Under the pieces are notes generated by a model. That model was not told where the DNA came from. It did no database searches and worked only from the letters and a program-made list of their open reading frames with translations. This document shows, piece by piece, positions 15,059 through 23,427 of a stretch of 27,863 nt of DNA. Positions within the stretch are counted from its first letter, which is position 1. Each line of letters opens with the position of its first letter. Source of the stretch: CAG-826 sp964504595 (GTDB taxonomy: Bacteria; Bacillota_I; Bacilli_A; RFN20; CAG-826); contig CAZDEE010000019.1 in NCBI GenBank assembly GCA_964504595.1, positions 1 through 27,863 on the forward strand, written 5' to 3'. Made by a program: the position numbers and the translations under genes.

Positions 15059-16498
15059 TTAAATAATCGCTTTCTTATTATCTAAATCGAATAAGTGAAT
15101 CTTATTCAAATCAAAAACCACTTCAATACTTTCACCATCTTCAATTGATGATGATACTTTACACTTAGCAATCATATCATTATCTAAAAAATCTAAATGA
15201 AGATGATATTCACTACCTAGCAATTCACTAACAGTAATTGGGAGAATAATCGAAGATGAAGGTTTAACTTTTGCATTAATCTCTTCTTTATCATAAATAT
15301 CTTCTGGACGAACTCCAAAAATAAGTGGATGTTCTTCTGAAAGATAACGACCATATAATTCAATTTTTTCTTCCATTTCCCGTTTCTTTTCTTCAGGTGT
15401 TTTAACTTTAATATATGATACTTTCTTTTTAAATAAATCTTTAAGTCCGCCTCTTTCTTCACGATAAGAAAGTAACAAACTAGTATCAACTTTTTCATAT
15501 TCTTTATTTTCCAAAGCTTCTTGTAACAATTTAATTTGTTCACTATAGAAGTCTTGATGAGCTTGTACTTTTTCCTTAGATAAACAAATCTCAAGTCCGT
15601 TTTCAAAAACCAATTTGCCATCTTTATATTTGCAATTAATCAAGTTCATTGCAGGCGCTCCTATAAAAGTGGCCACAAAGGTATTAACTGGATGATTATA
15701 TATTTCTTTTGGTGTTCCGATTTGTTGAATATAACCATCTTTCATAACAACAATACGATCCGCCATAGTCATAGCTTCAGTTTGATCGTGAGTAACATAT
15801 ATAGTTGTGGCATTAATCTTCTTATGAAGTTTAATTATTTCACTTCTCATAGATACTCTTAATTTTGCATCCAAATTAGATAAAGGCTCATCCATTAAGA
15901 AAACTTTAGCTTCTCTAACAATTGCTCTACCTAAAGCAACACGTTGTCTTTGTCCTCCAGAAAGTTCTTTTGGTCTACGAGATAAATACTCAGTAATTTG
16001 AAGAATTTCTGCTGCTTCTTTAACTCGACGATCAATTTCTTCTTTACTGTAATTTCTAATTCTTAATCCAAATGCCATATTTTCATAAACAGTCATATGT
16101 GGATATAAAGCATAGTTTTGGAAAACCATTGCGACATCTCTTTCTTTAGATGTTTTTTCATTGCAATAAAGGCCATCGATAAATAAATCACCAGTAGTAA
16201 TACTTTCAAGTCCCGCAATCATACGAAGAGTTGTAGATTTACCACAGCCAGAAGGACCAACAAAAACAACTAATTCATGCTTAGAAATATCTAAATTAAA
16301 ATCATATACAGCTTGAACGTAATTATCATAAACTTTATTAATTCCTCTTAAAGAAATATAAGCACCTTCTGGGGCAATTTTATCAGTTTTGCTGCCTTTA
16401 TCTTGTTCAATAAGCATCTCTTGACGCATTCTTTTAATTTCTGCAGCTTGTCTATGAAGTTCAAGAATTTCCTCTTTACTTTGCTTAGTTTTAGCCAT
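15059..16498 (-). CDS. Sugar ABC importer ATP-binding protein with extended ends and insertion
   Basis: ATPase of the MsmK/UgpC/MalK type and the likely motor of the importer encoded just upstream. Walker A GPSGCGKST (81-89), Q-loop FQNYALYPHMTV, signature LSGGQRQRVALGRAI (179-193), Walker B VFLMDEP (199-205), H-loop YVTHDQTEAM (His237), then the MalK-type regulatory region (GVRPEDIYD at 395-403). At 479 residues it is about 110 longer than relatives. An extra charged helical N-terminus takes residues 1-45, and a Lys/Glu-rich segment at about 308-388 is inserted within the regulatory domain. AGGAGG precedes the ATG. It follows the ARH-domain lipoprotein by 8 bases and precedes the RDD-like gene by 1 base. 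Confidence 0.94.
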   Translation of the reverse strand: MAKTKQSKEEILELHRQAAEIKRMRQEMLIEQDKGSKTDKIAPEGAYISLRGINKVYDNYVQAVYDFNLDISKHELVVFVGPSGCGKSTTLRMIAGLESITTGDLFIDGLYCNEKTSKERDVAMVFQNYALYPHMTVYENMAFGLRIRNYSKEEIDRRVKEAAEILQITEYLSRRPKELSGGQRQRVALGRAIVREAKVFLMDEPLSNLDAKLRVSMRSEIIKLHKKINATTIYVTHDQTEAMTMADRIVVMKDGYIQQIGTPKEIYNHPVNTFVATFIGAPAMNLINCKYKDGKLVFENGLEICLSKEKVQAHQDFYSEQIKLLQEALENKEYEKVDTSLLLSYREERGGLKDLFKKKVSYIKVKTPEEKKREMEEKIELYGRYLSEEHPLIFGVRPEDIYDKEEINAKVKPSSSIILPITVSELLGSEYHLHLDFLDNDMIAKCKVSSSIEDGESIEVVFDLNKIHLFDLDNKKAII

Positions 16499-16506
16499 AA
16501 ATCCTC

Positions 16507-18591
16507 CTATCTAAACATATATTGTGTATGATTGCTAATACAAACGTTACCAATATACATTTTTGTATAGTCAAATTGTAAATCAATTTGATCATTTTCT
16601 GTTTCAAATACATATGGAATTTGAACAATATCTCTGCCTTTAATTCCATTAACACTAGTTGTTGATAATAAAACTCCTCCAAAGAGTTTATTATTTCTAT
16701 AAACTTTCGCTTTCATTGAATCGCCATAATGACGATACTCAATTTCTAAAAATACCTCTTCGCCAACTTTGACATTATTTGGTTTAGCAATGCTAATACT
16801 ATATTTTCCATTATAAAGCTTAAGATTGTTTTCACTTAATGTTTCTTCATAAGTTCTTTCAATTTCTTCAATAAAGAAATCATCAAAAGTTAATTGAGAA
16901 TCTTTCAAAGAAGAATCAACAAATTTAAAACCGACTTTCATTGTTGTATTAGTTGCTTCAAAAATAAATGATTTGTTAATCAAAGAAGTAACATTTGCAA
17001 ATGAGACTGATTGATATCCTTTACCTTCGCCAGCAAAAAATTCAACTTGTGTATTATCTGAAGTAGTTACATATGCAGAAACACGATATTTTTTCCCTTT
17101 AGTAAGATTATTAAAAGTATGATATACTTCACCATTCTTTTCATTTACAAATTTAAATGCTCCATAACCTGTATGAATTATTCCTGTTTCTGAATCAATA
17201 TAAGATGTTAAAGTTCCATTCTTTGATTCAAATCCAGTTGTGTTACGTAATTCTCCATCTATATTATCAAATAGCAAAGAGTGATCTTCATATACTGATG
17301 TTGTTTGAATAATATATTTATCGTCTTTAATTTCGCCACCATTTTCTAATAACAACTTTTCAAAATTCTCTTGATATAATTTAACAATATCCGCTATTTT
17401 AATTCTAGTAAAGTAATCATCACCAACGATAAATGGTGGATAACCACTATCACGATCATTATAATAGACACCTTCGCCATCATACCAAATCATTTCATTT
17501 ATTTTGCTATACTCTTCATTTTCTTCTTTAAACCCATGCATAACACCCATTACACCAACACAAATCGCCGCGGTACAATCACCATCATATCCCATAATGG
17601 ATGAATATTTACATGTATCTAAGTAACTATTTTTTCCATATAGCCATGATAAAATTGCAAAGCCTCCATTAATATTTGGATCTGTTTGAATATTATCGAT
17701 GCGATAAAGATTTCTTCTTTGTTCTTCTAATTTTTTAGCAGCAGTAACATAATCATTTGGATATTTATTATATAAATCAACTGCCATATGATAAATTTGA
17801 TATGGATATGAACCTTTTGGTAAAACCGGTAATGCTTTTTCCATCACATCAATAATATTATTTTCAAAATATGCAAGCGAATACATTGCGGCATAATATT
17901 TTGCCCATATAACTGAATCAAAATATCCAACATTAGAAGCAAATGTATCAACTAATCCTGTAGCCAAATTTGGCATACCTGGTGCATTCATACCTAATGT
18001 TTCATTTTCAATATAAGCTTCTGTACACCAACTATATCTATTTCCTGATTCGATTGTACCTGTAAATGGCGCAAGCAAATCATGACCAGAAATAAGAGCC
18101 ATTGCGTCATAGCCGCCTCCCCAGTCAGATACTTGATAATGTTTCCATGCTTCTTTAACTGCATAAGATGTATATCCATAATCTTTTAAAATCGTTTGAT
18201 TGAAAATATCAATATGATAATCATCATCACTCCAAACTTCATAACGTTTTGTACTATCATTAATTTTCAAACGATCATATTTATTATTTCCTTGGGCATA
18301 ACTTCCAGGAAAATAATGAGTATAATTTCCAGCATATGGCCCATTTATAAAATCAAACCATGATTCAGGCATTCCAATATATGGTTCAGAACCTTGATAA
18401 ACAAATTCATATCCGCTTAAAAAACCTGTGAATTGACCTAATAAGCCCGCTAAAGTTTTATTATAATATTCTTCTTTAGAAATCTCTTTTATTTCAGTTT
18501 GAATTTTATTATAAAAAGATTTTGAAGAAGAACCACAACCACTTAAAATAGTAGCTATTGATAAAATACCAATAAAAACTTTTTTATTCAT
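16507..18591 (-). CDS. Lipoprotein with ADP-ribosylglycohydrolase-type domain and C-terminal beta-sandwich modules
   Basis: A 694-residue secreted lipoprotein: signal peptide with lipobox LSGC (Cys19). Residues about 41-410 resemble the ADP-ribosylglycohydrolase (ARH) family. YYNKTLAGLLGQFTG (42-56) matches the family start, VWSDDDYHID (119-128) the first metal-binding acidic cluster, and GYDGDCTAAICVGVMGVMHG (334-353) the second (DxDC variant). Residues about 452-577 form a jelly-roll-like module (GAFKFVNEKNG...YRVSAYVTTS...FDDFFIEEI), as in CBM4/9/22-type carbohydrate-binding domains. Residues about 596-684 form another beta domain. Because it is outside the cell, attached to binding modules and inside a sugar-import operon, it is more likely a glycosidase than a remover of ADP-ribose; this is inference. 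Its ATG overlaps the TAA of the binding-protein gene by 1 base (TAATG), so translation is coupled. Confidence 0.8.
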   Translation of the reverse strand: MNKKVFIGILSIATILSGCGSSSKSFYNKIQTEIKEISKEEYYNKTLAGLLGQFTGFLSGYEFVYQGSEPYIGMPESWFDFINGPYAGNYTHYFPGSYAQGNNKYDRLKINDSTKRYEVWSDDDYHIDIFNQTILKDYGYTSYAVKEAWKHYQVSDWGGGYDAMALISGHDLLAPFTGTIESGNRYSWCTEAYIENETLGMNAPGMPNLATGLVDTFASNVGYFDSVIWAKYYAAMYSLAYFENNIIDVMEKALPVLPKGSYPYQIYHMAVDLYNKYPNDYVTAAKKLEEQRRNLYRIDNIQTDPNINGGFAILSWLYGKNSYLDTCKYSSIMGYDGDCTAAICVGVMGVMHGFKEENEEYSKINEMIWYDGEGVYYNDRDSGYPPFIVGDDYFTRIKIADIVKLYQENFEKLLLENGGEIKDDKYIIQTTSVYEDHSLLFDNIDGELRNTTGFESKNGTLTSYIDSETGIIHTGYGAFKFVNEKNGEVYHTFNNLTKGKKYRVSAYVTTSDNTQVEFFAGEGKGYQSVSFANVTSLINKSFIFEATNTTMKVGFKFVDSSLKDSQLTFDDFFIEEIERTYEETLSENNLKLYNGKYSISIAKPNNVKVGEEVFLEIEYRHYGDSMKAKVYRNNKLFGGVLLSTTSVNGIKGRDIVQIPYVFETENDQIDLQFDYTKMYIGNVCISNHTQYMFR

Positions 18592-20054
18592 TATAATTTA
18601 CCTTCCATACCAAGGCGCATACTTTCATCCATATAATCAACAAATTCAGTACTTGTCATTTCTCCACCAATCCAAACAGCCATCTTTTGATTAATTCTTT
18701 GATCAACGATATTGTAATATGTTGAATATGGAACATTGACGCCATTTAAAGCACCATCTTTAATAACATTAACATCATTAGCAAATTTTGATGTTGATAA
18801 TGTTTCTAAGTATGTATCAATACAAGAATCGATAACTGGTAATCCACCAACTTGCATTTTACTTAAAGCAGTAATTGCTTCAACTGACATTAACGCTCTT
18901 AAGGCCTTATCATCTGCTTCAGGATTACTTGATGTACGTGCACTCCAGAAACGATCCGCAAATGTTGTACTATATGATTTATATTGTTTTGATTTCACAG
19001 GAATTGCAGCAATTCCGATTTCATAATCTTCTGTATATTCATTAATTGAATGTAATTGCCAAACTCCATCTATCATCATAGCAATATTGCCAGATAAGAA
19101 ACGATCGATTGCACTTGCAGTTGCGGTATCTGATGTTGTAGGCATAGATTTATCAACTTTAAGCATTTGATCAAACCATTCATAAACATCATAGAATGGT
19201 TGGGTTTTAATCGCAGAATTTCCATTTTCATCAAATATGTTATAACCGCCACTATTTTTAGAATACATTCCTGCATAAGCTAAAAATGGTCCTGCTGATA
19301 ATCCAAATCTTCTAGAATTTGTATCTCCATATGATAATTTTTTAGCGGCATCCTTTATTTCTTCAAATGTTGATGCATTATTCCAATCACCACTTGGATA
19401 TGATAATTTAGTTAAAGATGGATTTTCATTAATAATACTTTCAACTCTAGCTTTAGTATATTTTGTCGCTGCAACAATTTCATCAATAGTTTTATTATCT
19501 TTTTTCATATCAATAACTTGATTGTATTGATCAAAAATAGTTTTATTATAATAAAGAACCATATGCTGAGTTCCTGATGGCAATCCATAATATTTATCAC
19601 CATCTTTAGCAACTCCTTCAAAAGCACTTGCGTTATAAACAGCTTTGCCTGAATCATCTTTTTTATTTAATAATTCATTAACAAGACCTGAAACATCTCT
19701 TAATTGACTTTTATTCATCATTAAAGGAATATGTGACTCTGCAATACGTCCTATTGTACCACCAATTCTGCCGAGCATATTTGTAGTAATCTTTGTATAA
19801 TACTCATCCCAACTATCAGTTTTAATAATTTCAGGTTCAATGACAATCTTTTCCCCTTGAGATTTTAATAATTCATTAGCCGCGTTAATTTGAGCAAGCC
19901 AACCAGGATTTTCATTTGTACTATTCATAATTGACATTTTGACAATCACATTGCCATCACTATCAACTTTGTTATTGCCTCCTCCACATGAAGCTAAAAC
20001 CGCACATGTTGGAATTAATAAGCCTAGATAAAATAATTTATTTAATTTTTTCAT
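18591..20054 (-). CDS. Sugar ABC transporter substrate-binding lipoprotein (CUT1)
   Basis: A 487-residue extracellular solute-binding protein (family 1), tethered to the membrane by lipid. The lipobox is LASC (Cys23) after a hydrophobic signal, followed by GGGNN. Recognisable features of the fold are YYGLPSGTQHMVLYYNKTIFDQY (about 154-176), the hinge region MIDGVWQLHSINEYT, and GIAAIPVKS. It delivers a sugar or oligosaccharide to the two permeases encoded 9 bases upstream. AGGAGG lies before the ATG. A helical insert (about residues 185-205, DEIVAATKYTKARVESIINE) is unusual. The ligand cannot be read from the sequence, though the neighbouring carbohydrate-binding lipoproteins suggest an oligosaccharide. 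Confidence 0.93.
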   Translation of the reverse strand: MKKLNKLFYLGLLIPTCAVLASCGGGNNKVDSDGNVIVKMSIMNSTNENPGWLAQINAANELLKSQGEKIVIEPEIIKTDSWDEYYTKITTNMLGRIGGTIGRIAESHIPLMMNKSQLRDVSGLVNELLNKKDDSGKAVYNASAFEGVAKDGDKYYGLPSGTQHMVLYYNKTIFDQYNQVIDMKKDNKTIDEIVAATKYTKARVESIINENPSLTKLSYPSGDWNNASTFEEIKDAAKKLSYGDTNSRRFGLSAGPFLAYAGMYSKNSGGYNIFDENGNSAIKTQPFYDVYEWFDQMLKVDKSMPTTSDTATASAIDRFLSGNIAMMIDGVWQLHSINEYTEDYEIGIAAIPVKSKQYKSYSTTFADRFWSARTSSNPEADDKALRALMSVEAITALSKMQVGGLPVIDSCIDTYLETLSTSKFANDVNVIKDGALNGVNVPYSTYYNIVDQRINQKMAVWIGGEMTSTEFVDYMDESMRLGMEGKL

Positions 20055-20063
20055 AATTTCCTC

Positions 20064-20909
20064 CTATTTAATGCCAGTTGTGGCAATTCCTTGTACAAAA
20101 TATTTTTGACATTTTAAATAAACAATAGCAATAGGCACGACACTCAATGTTGTTGCCGCCATTATTCTACCCCATTCAACACCGGTCATATGTGTTTCTT
20201 TTAAACCGGCGATAAGTAATGGAATGGTAATATTTTCTGGACTATTTAAATAAATCAATTGTCCAAAATAGTTATTCCAGCTTCCAATAAATGTAAATAA
20301 TCCTAAAGTTATTAATGCTGGTTTTAAAAGTGGAAGTATAATCGATATATATTTTCTAAAGAAACTACATCCATCAACTTCAGCAGCTTCTAATAACTCA
20401 TTTGGAATAGAAACAATGAATGATCTTAACATAAATACACCATATGTATTAATCATAACACCAGGTATAATAAGTGGTAAAAATGTATCGATCCAATGAA
20501 GCTGTGAAAAAATAACAAACAATGGAAGCATTGTAACTTGACCTGGAATCATCAATGTTGCAATAAATAAAGCATATAAAGCTTTATTGCCTTTAAACCT
20601 TAATTTTGCAAATGCAAAAGCGGCTAAAGAAGAAGTAAATAAAGTTCCTATAGTTGAACATACCGCTATAAAGATTGAATTAAGATACGCTCTCCAAATA
20701 ATTCCATCTTCATACGCAAAAACCGCTGCATAAGAATCTAAAGTCAAATCAAAAGTAAAAATATCTACTGGGACTTTAAATATATCCATAGGTTGCTTAA
20801 ATGAATTTAATATCATCCAATAGAATGGAAATATACATAAAATTGAAGCAATCATTAGAATAATTGTAATTATAATGACTGTTAATGTATTTTTAGTTTT
20901 CTTTCTCAC
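20064..20909 (-). CDS. Sugar ABC transporter permease, MalG/UgpE-like
   Basis: A 281-residue CUT1 permease with six predicted membrane helices. The EAA loop that docks on the ATPase is clear: IPNELLEAAEVDGCSFFRKY (168-187) followed by ISIILPLLKPA. The start is GTG at 20909; its G overlaps the last base of the TAG stop of the preceding permease, so translation is coupled. No better ATG exists before the first membrane helix. It pairs with the gene at 20909-21799 to form the transport channel of the importer, energised by the ATPase at 15059-16498. Confidence 0.94.
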   Translation of the reverse strand: MRKKTKNTLTVIIITIILMIASILCIFPFYWMILNSFKQPMDIFKVPVDIFTFDLTLDSYAAVFAYEDGIIWRAYLNSIFIAVCSTIGTLFTSSLAAFAFAKLRFKGNKALYALFIATLMIPGQVTMLPLFVIFSQLHWIDTFLPLIIPGVMINTYGVFMLRSFIVSIPNELLEAAEVDGCSFFRKYISIILPLLKPALITLGLFTFIGSWNNYFGQLIYLNSPENITIPLLIAGLKETHMTGVEWGRIMAATTLSVVPIAIVYLKCQKYFVQGIATTGIK

Positions 20910-21799
20910 TATTCATACACCAACCTTTTCTTAACTTTAAATTGAATTAAAGTAACGATACCTACTAAACCAAAGAGTACCCAGCTTGCTGCAGCAGCGC
21001 GTCCCATATCGAATTGATTAAATGCATAGAAGTAAATGTACATCGATAAGGTATATGTTGAATAGTCAGGACCTCCCTGAGTCATAATATAAACTTCATT
21101 AAACATGTTAAATATATCTATAAATAACATAACACTAACAAAGAACATTACCGAAGAAAGCATTGGTATAGTTATATTTTTAATCTTTACCCATGGTGAA
21201 GCACCATCAATTTCAGCTGCTTCATATAATTCTTCTGGAATATTCTTTAATCCTGCATCAAAAATAATATAATAATAGCCAACTTTAAGCCAAATTCCAA
21301 CTAAAGAAACAGCGAATCTAGCCCATTTGGTATCAACTAACCATGCAGGCGGTTCTTTAACACCAAAGACGCCTAAAATAGTGTTTAAAATTCCACCATT
21401 AGGCTGATAAATAAATGACCAAACCATCGCAATTGCAACTGTAGAAGTTACCATTGGAAGGAATAATGCACCTCTATAAAATTTCATAAATGGTAATTTA
21501 CGATTTGTCAAAAGCGCTAAAGATAAAGAACACAATAATGTTGATGGAACAACTATTGCAATATAAATCAGCGTATTAAGAATTGATTTCCAAAAAATCC
21601 GATCCCGAAATAATGCTTCAATGTTCTTAGTTCCAACAAATGTTGGAAGATCAATAAAGTTCCAATCCGAGAAACATAAATAAATAGAAAAGAACAATGG
21701 GAAAGCGACAAATATCGCAAATCCTAGTACTTGTGGCAAGACAAAAAGCCAACCGGCTCTATTTTCTCTTTTTTCTTGTCTTGTCATTCTTAATTTCAC
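20909..21799 (-). CDS. Sugar ABC transporter permease, MalF/UgpA-like
   Basis: A 296-residue CUT1 permease with six predicted membrane helices. Features are the N-terminal WLFVLPQVLGFAIFVAFPL, RGALFLPMVTSTVAIAMVW (109-127) and the EAA loop IPEELYEAAEIDGASPWVKI (187-206) followed by KNITIPML. The start is GTG at 21799, overlapping the TGA of the upstream glycosidase candidate as GTGA; GGAGG lies 8 bases before the GTG. An ATG four codons in is possible but less well spaced. It forms a heterodimer with the following permease. Confidence 0.94.
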   Translation of the reverse strand: MKLRMTRQEKRENRAGWLFVLPQVLGFAIFVAFPLFFSIYLCFSDWNFIDLPTFVGTKNIEALFRDRIFWKSILNTLIYIAIVVPSTLLCSLSLALLTNRKLPFMKFYRGALFLPMVTSTVAIAMVWSFIYQPNGGILNTILGVFGVKEPPAWLVDTKWARFAVSLVGIWLKVGYYYIIFDAGLKNIPEELYEAAEIDGASPWVKIKNITIPMLSSVMFFVSVMLFIDIFNMFNEVYIMTQGGPDYSTYTLSMYIYFYAFNQFDMGRAAAASWVLFGLVGIVTLIQFKVKKRLVYE

Positions 21800-23409
21800 T
21801 TTAGAAACCTCCGCTCATACTCTTTTGCCTGATCTAAAATTATCTTTACTTTTTCAAAATGATCACTAATTGTATTTTCAACAACTGATAAAGTTGGAAT
21901 GATACCTTCTCTTAAAGGTGTCATTGTTTCTTCGTTTGTTCCTAATTCATGAACTCCTGAAGAACCTCTACCAACATCACCTAAACATAAGTGAGCAAAT
22001 TCACGAGAGAATCTTGTGAATAATAAAGGTGAGAATCGATCATGATAATGCATCCATCCATCGGTATGGCCTGATTGGAATAGAGGCATTGCTTTTGACA
22101 ATCCATCATAATATCCTTCTCCACTTACTAAGAAATCTTTTTTTATAGTTCTTAAGCGGTCACATAATTCAACTACACCATTATATAAATTGTTATTTAA
22201 ATCATTTGTGTAACAAGCTGCAATATCTAAAAACGCACCATCAAAATCAAATTCATCTGTAGCATCTTTAATTTGCTTAAATAAATAATCTTGATATTCT
22301 TTACAACCAACATTAAGTTGAACTAACTCATTAAAATCGTAGTGGTGAGCACCTTCCCAATCTACTGATCCATTATGGTATTTAGCGCCACTAACGGATT
22401 GGAATTCGGCAATTGGAACGATATCTTTTAAAGCGGGAATATTCTTATTCATAATATTCATTCCATACATAGCCATAACCTTACAGCCTAAATCGTGTAA
22501 TCCATCGACTAAGGCTTTCAATTCTACTGCTCCACCCATTCTTTCATCTGGAGTATAATTGCCATATTTATAATAATAACGGCCTTCCCAACCAGCAAGA
22601 TAAACAAGAATGTTTTTTCCATCTAAATATGTAGTAATTTTTTTCATATCTTCTAAAGCTTGCTTATATGTATGGAAAATAAAACCAGTAAATGTTTGCA
22701 TATGCATTGTCACTACTAAAGAAATATCTTTTAGCCATGATGGGGCAATTGAACAATCAACATAATCATCTAAACCATAAGTTTCTTTTATATAGTTAGA
22801 ATGTTTTAAAATAATTTCATCTAAATTATCTTTAATACCACATTCGACAACAGGAGTTACAAAATGATTGCTAACTTCAGTACCTTCACTTTCTAAAACA
22901 ACATCCATTCTCATTTTATCTTCTACTTTTTTAAAGAAGAAAATCATATGAGAAACGGTTTTATTTTTACATGAGAAATATAAATATTTTCCATTTTCTA
23001 ATTTAAAAACTAATAAAGGTGTAGATAAACTTCTCCATCCTTCAGGATAATTAAAGATTAATCCCTTTTCAGTAACCTTTTTATCTTCATCAACAGAGCT
23101 AATATATTCGCCTAAAGGTAAATTATCAAATCTAATTTTAATTGAACGAATCTTTTTATCTAAAGTCGCATCAACTTTAAACTCGTTGAAGTCACTTAAT
23201 TTATCAACATGAAGATTGATGTGACCATCAGCAGCCACATCATTTCCCCATATCAATTGATTCGAATAATAATCATCATCTTTTTTTATAAAACTGTTTG
23301 GAACAATAGTATAAACATTATCTAGACTAAATACTTCAACAGAAACTTGATAATCTTCTATATTAAGCAAATCATTTTTTAAATTATAACTTAAATCTTG
23401 AATTTGCAT
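21796..23409 (-). CDS. Cytoplasmic glycoside hydrolase candidate, TIM-barrel type, family not recognised
   Basis: A 537-residue protein without a signal peptide. Residues 1-190 look like a beta-rich accessory domain. Residues about 225-515 have the strand-ending motifs of a (beta/alpha)8 glycosidase: ILVYLAGWEGRYYYKYGNY (267-285), KVMAMYGMNIM (310-320), FDFDGAFLDIAACY (387-400) and DFLVSGEGYYDG (425-436). By analogy with GH families such as GH13, GH31 and GH36, Asp395 in FLDIA and Glu431 in GEGYYD are natural candidates for the catalytic acids. I cannot name a CAZy family with confidence; it recalls uncharacterised DUF6259-like proteins of gut bacteria. It sits between a binding-module lipoprotein and the importer genes, with a GTGA overlap with the first permease, so it most likely degrades the imported sugar. 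An AGGAGG ribosome binding site is present. Confidence 0.65.
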   Translation of the reverse strand: MQIQDLSYNLKNDLLNIEDYQVSVEVFSLDNVYTIVPNSFIKKDDDYYSNQLIWGNDVAADGHINLHVDKLSDFNEFKVDATLDKKIRSIKIRFDNLPLGEYISSVDEDKKVTEKGLIFNYPEGWRSLSTPLLVFKLENGKYLYFSCKNKTVSHMIFFFKKVEDKMRMDVVLESEGTEVSNHFVTPVVECGIKDNLDEIILKHSNYIKETYGLDDYVDCSIAPSWLKDISLVVTMHMQTFTGFIFHTYKQALEDMKKITTYLDGKNILVYLAGWEGRYYYKYGNYTPDERMGGAVELKALVDGLHDLGCKVMAMYGMNIMNKNIPALKDIVPIAEFQSVSGAKYHNGSVDWEGAHHYDFNELVQLNVGCKEYQDYLFKQIKDATDEFDFDGAFLDIAACYTNDLNNNLYNGVVELCDRLRTIKKDFLVSGEGYYDGLSKAMPLFQSGHTDGWMHYHDRFSPLLFTRFSREFAHLCLGDVGRGSSGVHELGTNEETMTPLREGIIPTLSVVENTISDHFEKVKIILDQAKEYERRFLK

Positions 23410-23427
23410 ATAATAACCTCCTAAATA

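Noticed and set aside
15217..15621. 134-codon minus-strand ORF in another frame inside the sugar ATPase gene
   Set aside because: It overlaps the regulatory domain of an intact ATPase and is Lys/Ile/Leu-rich as expected from AT-rich out-of-frame sequence; no ribosome binding site.
18736..19026. 96-codon plus-strand ORF opposite the solute-binding protein gene
   Set aside because: Antisense shadow of a well-supported gene; no family resemblance.
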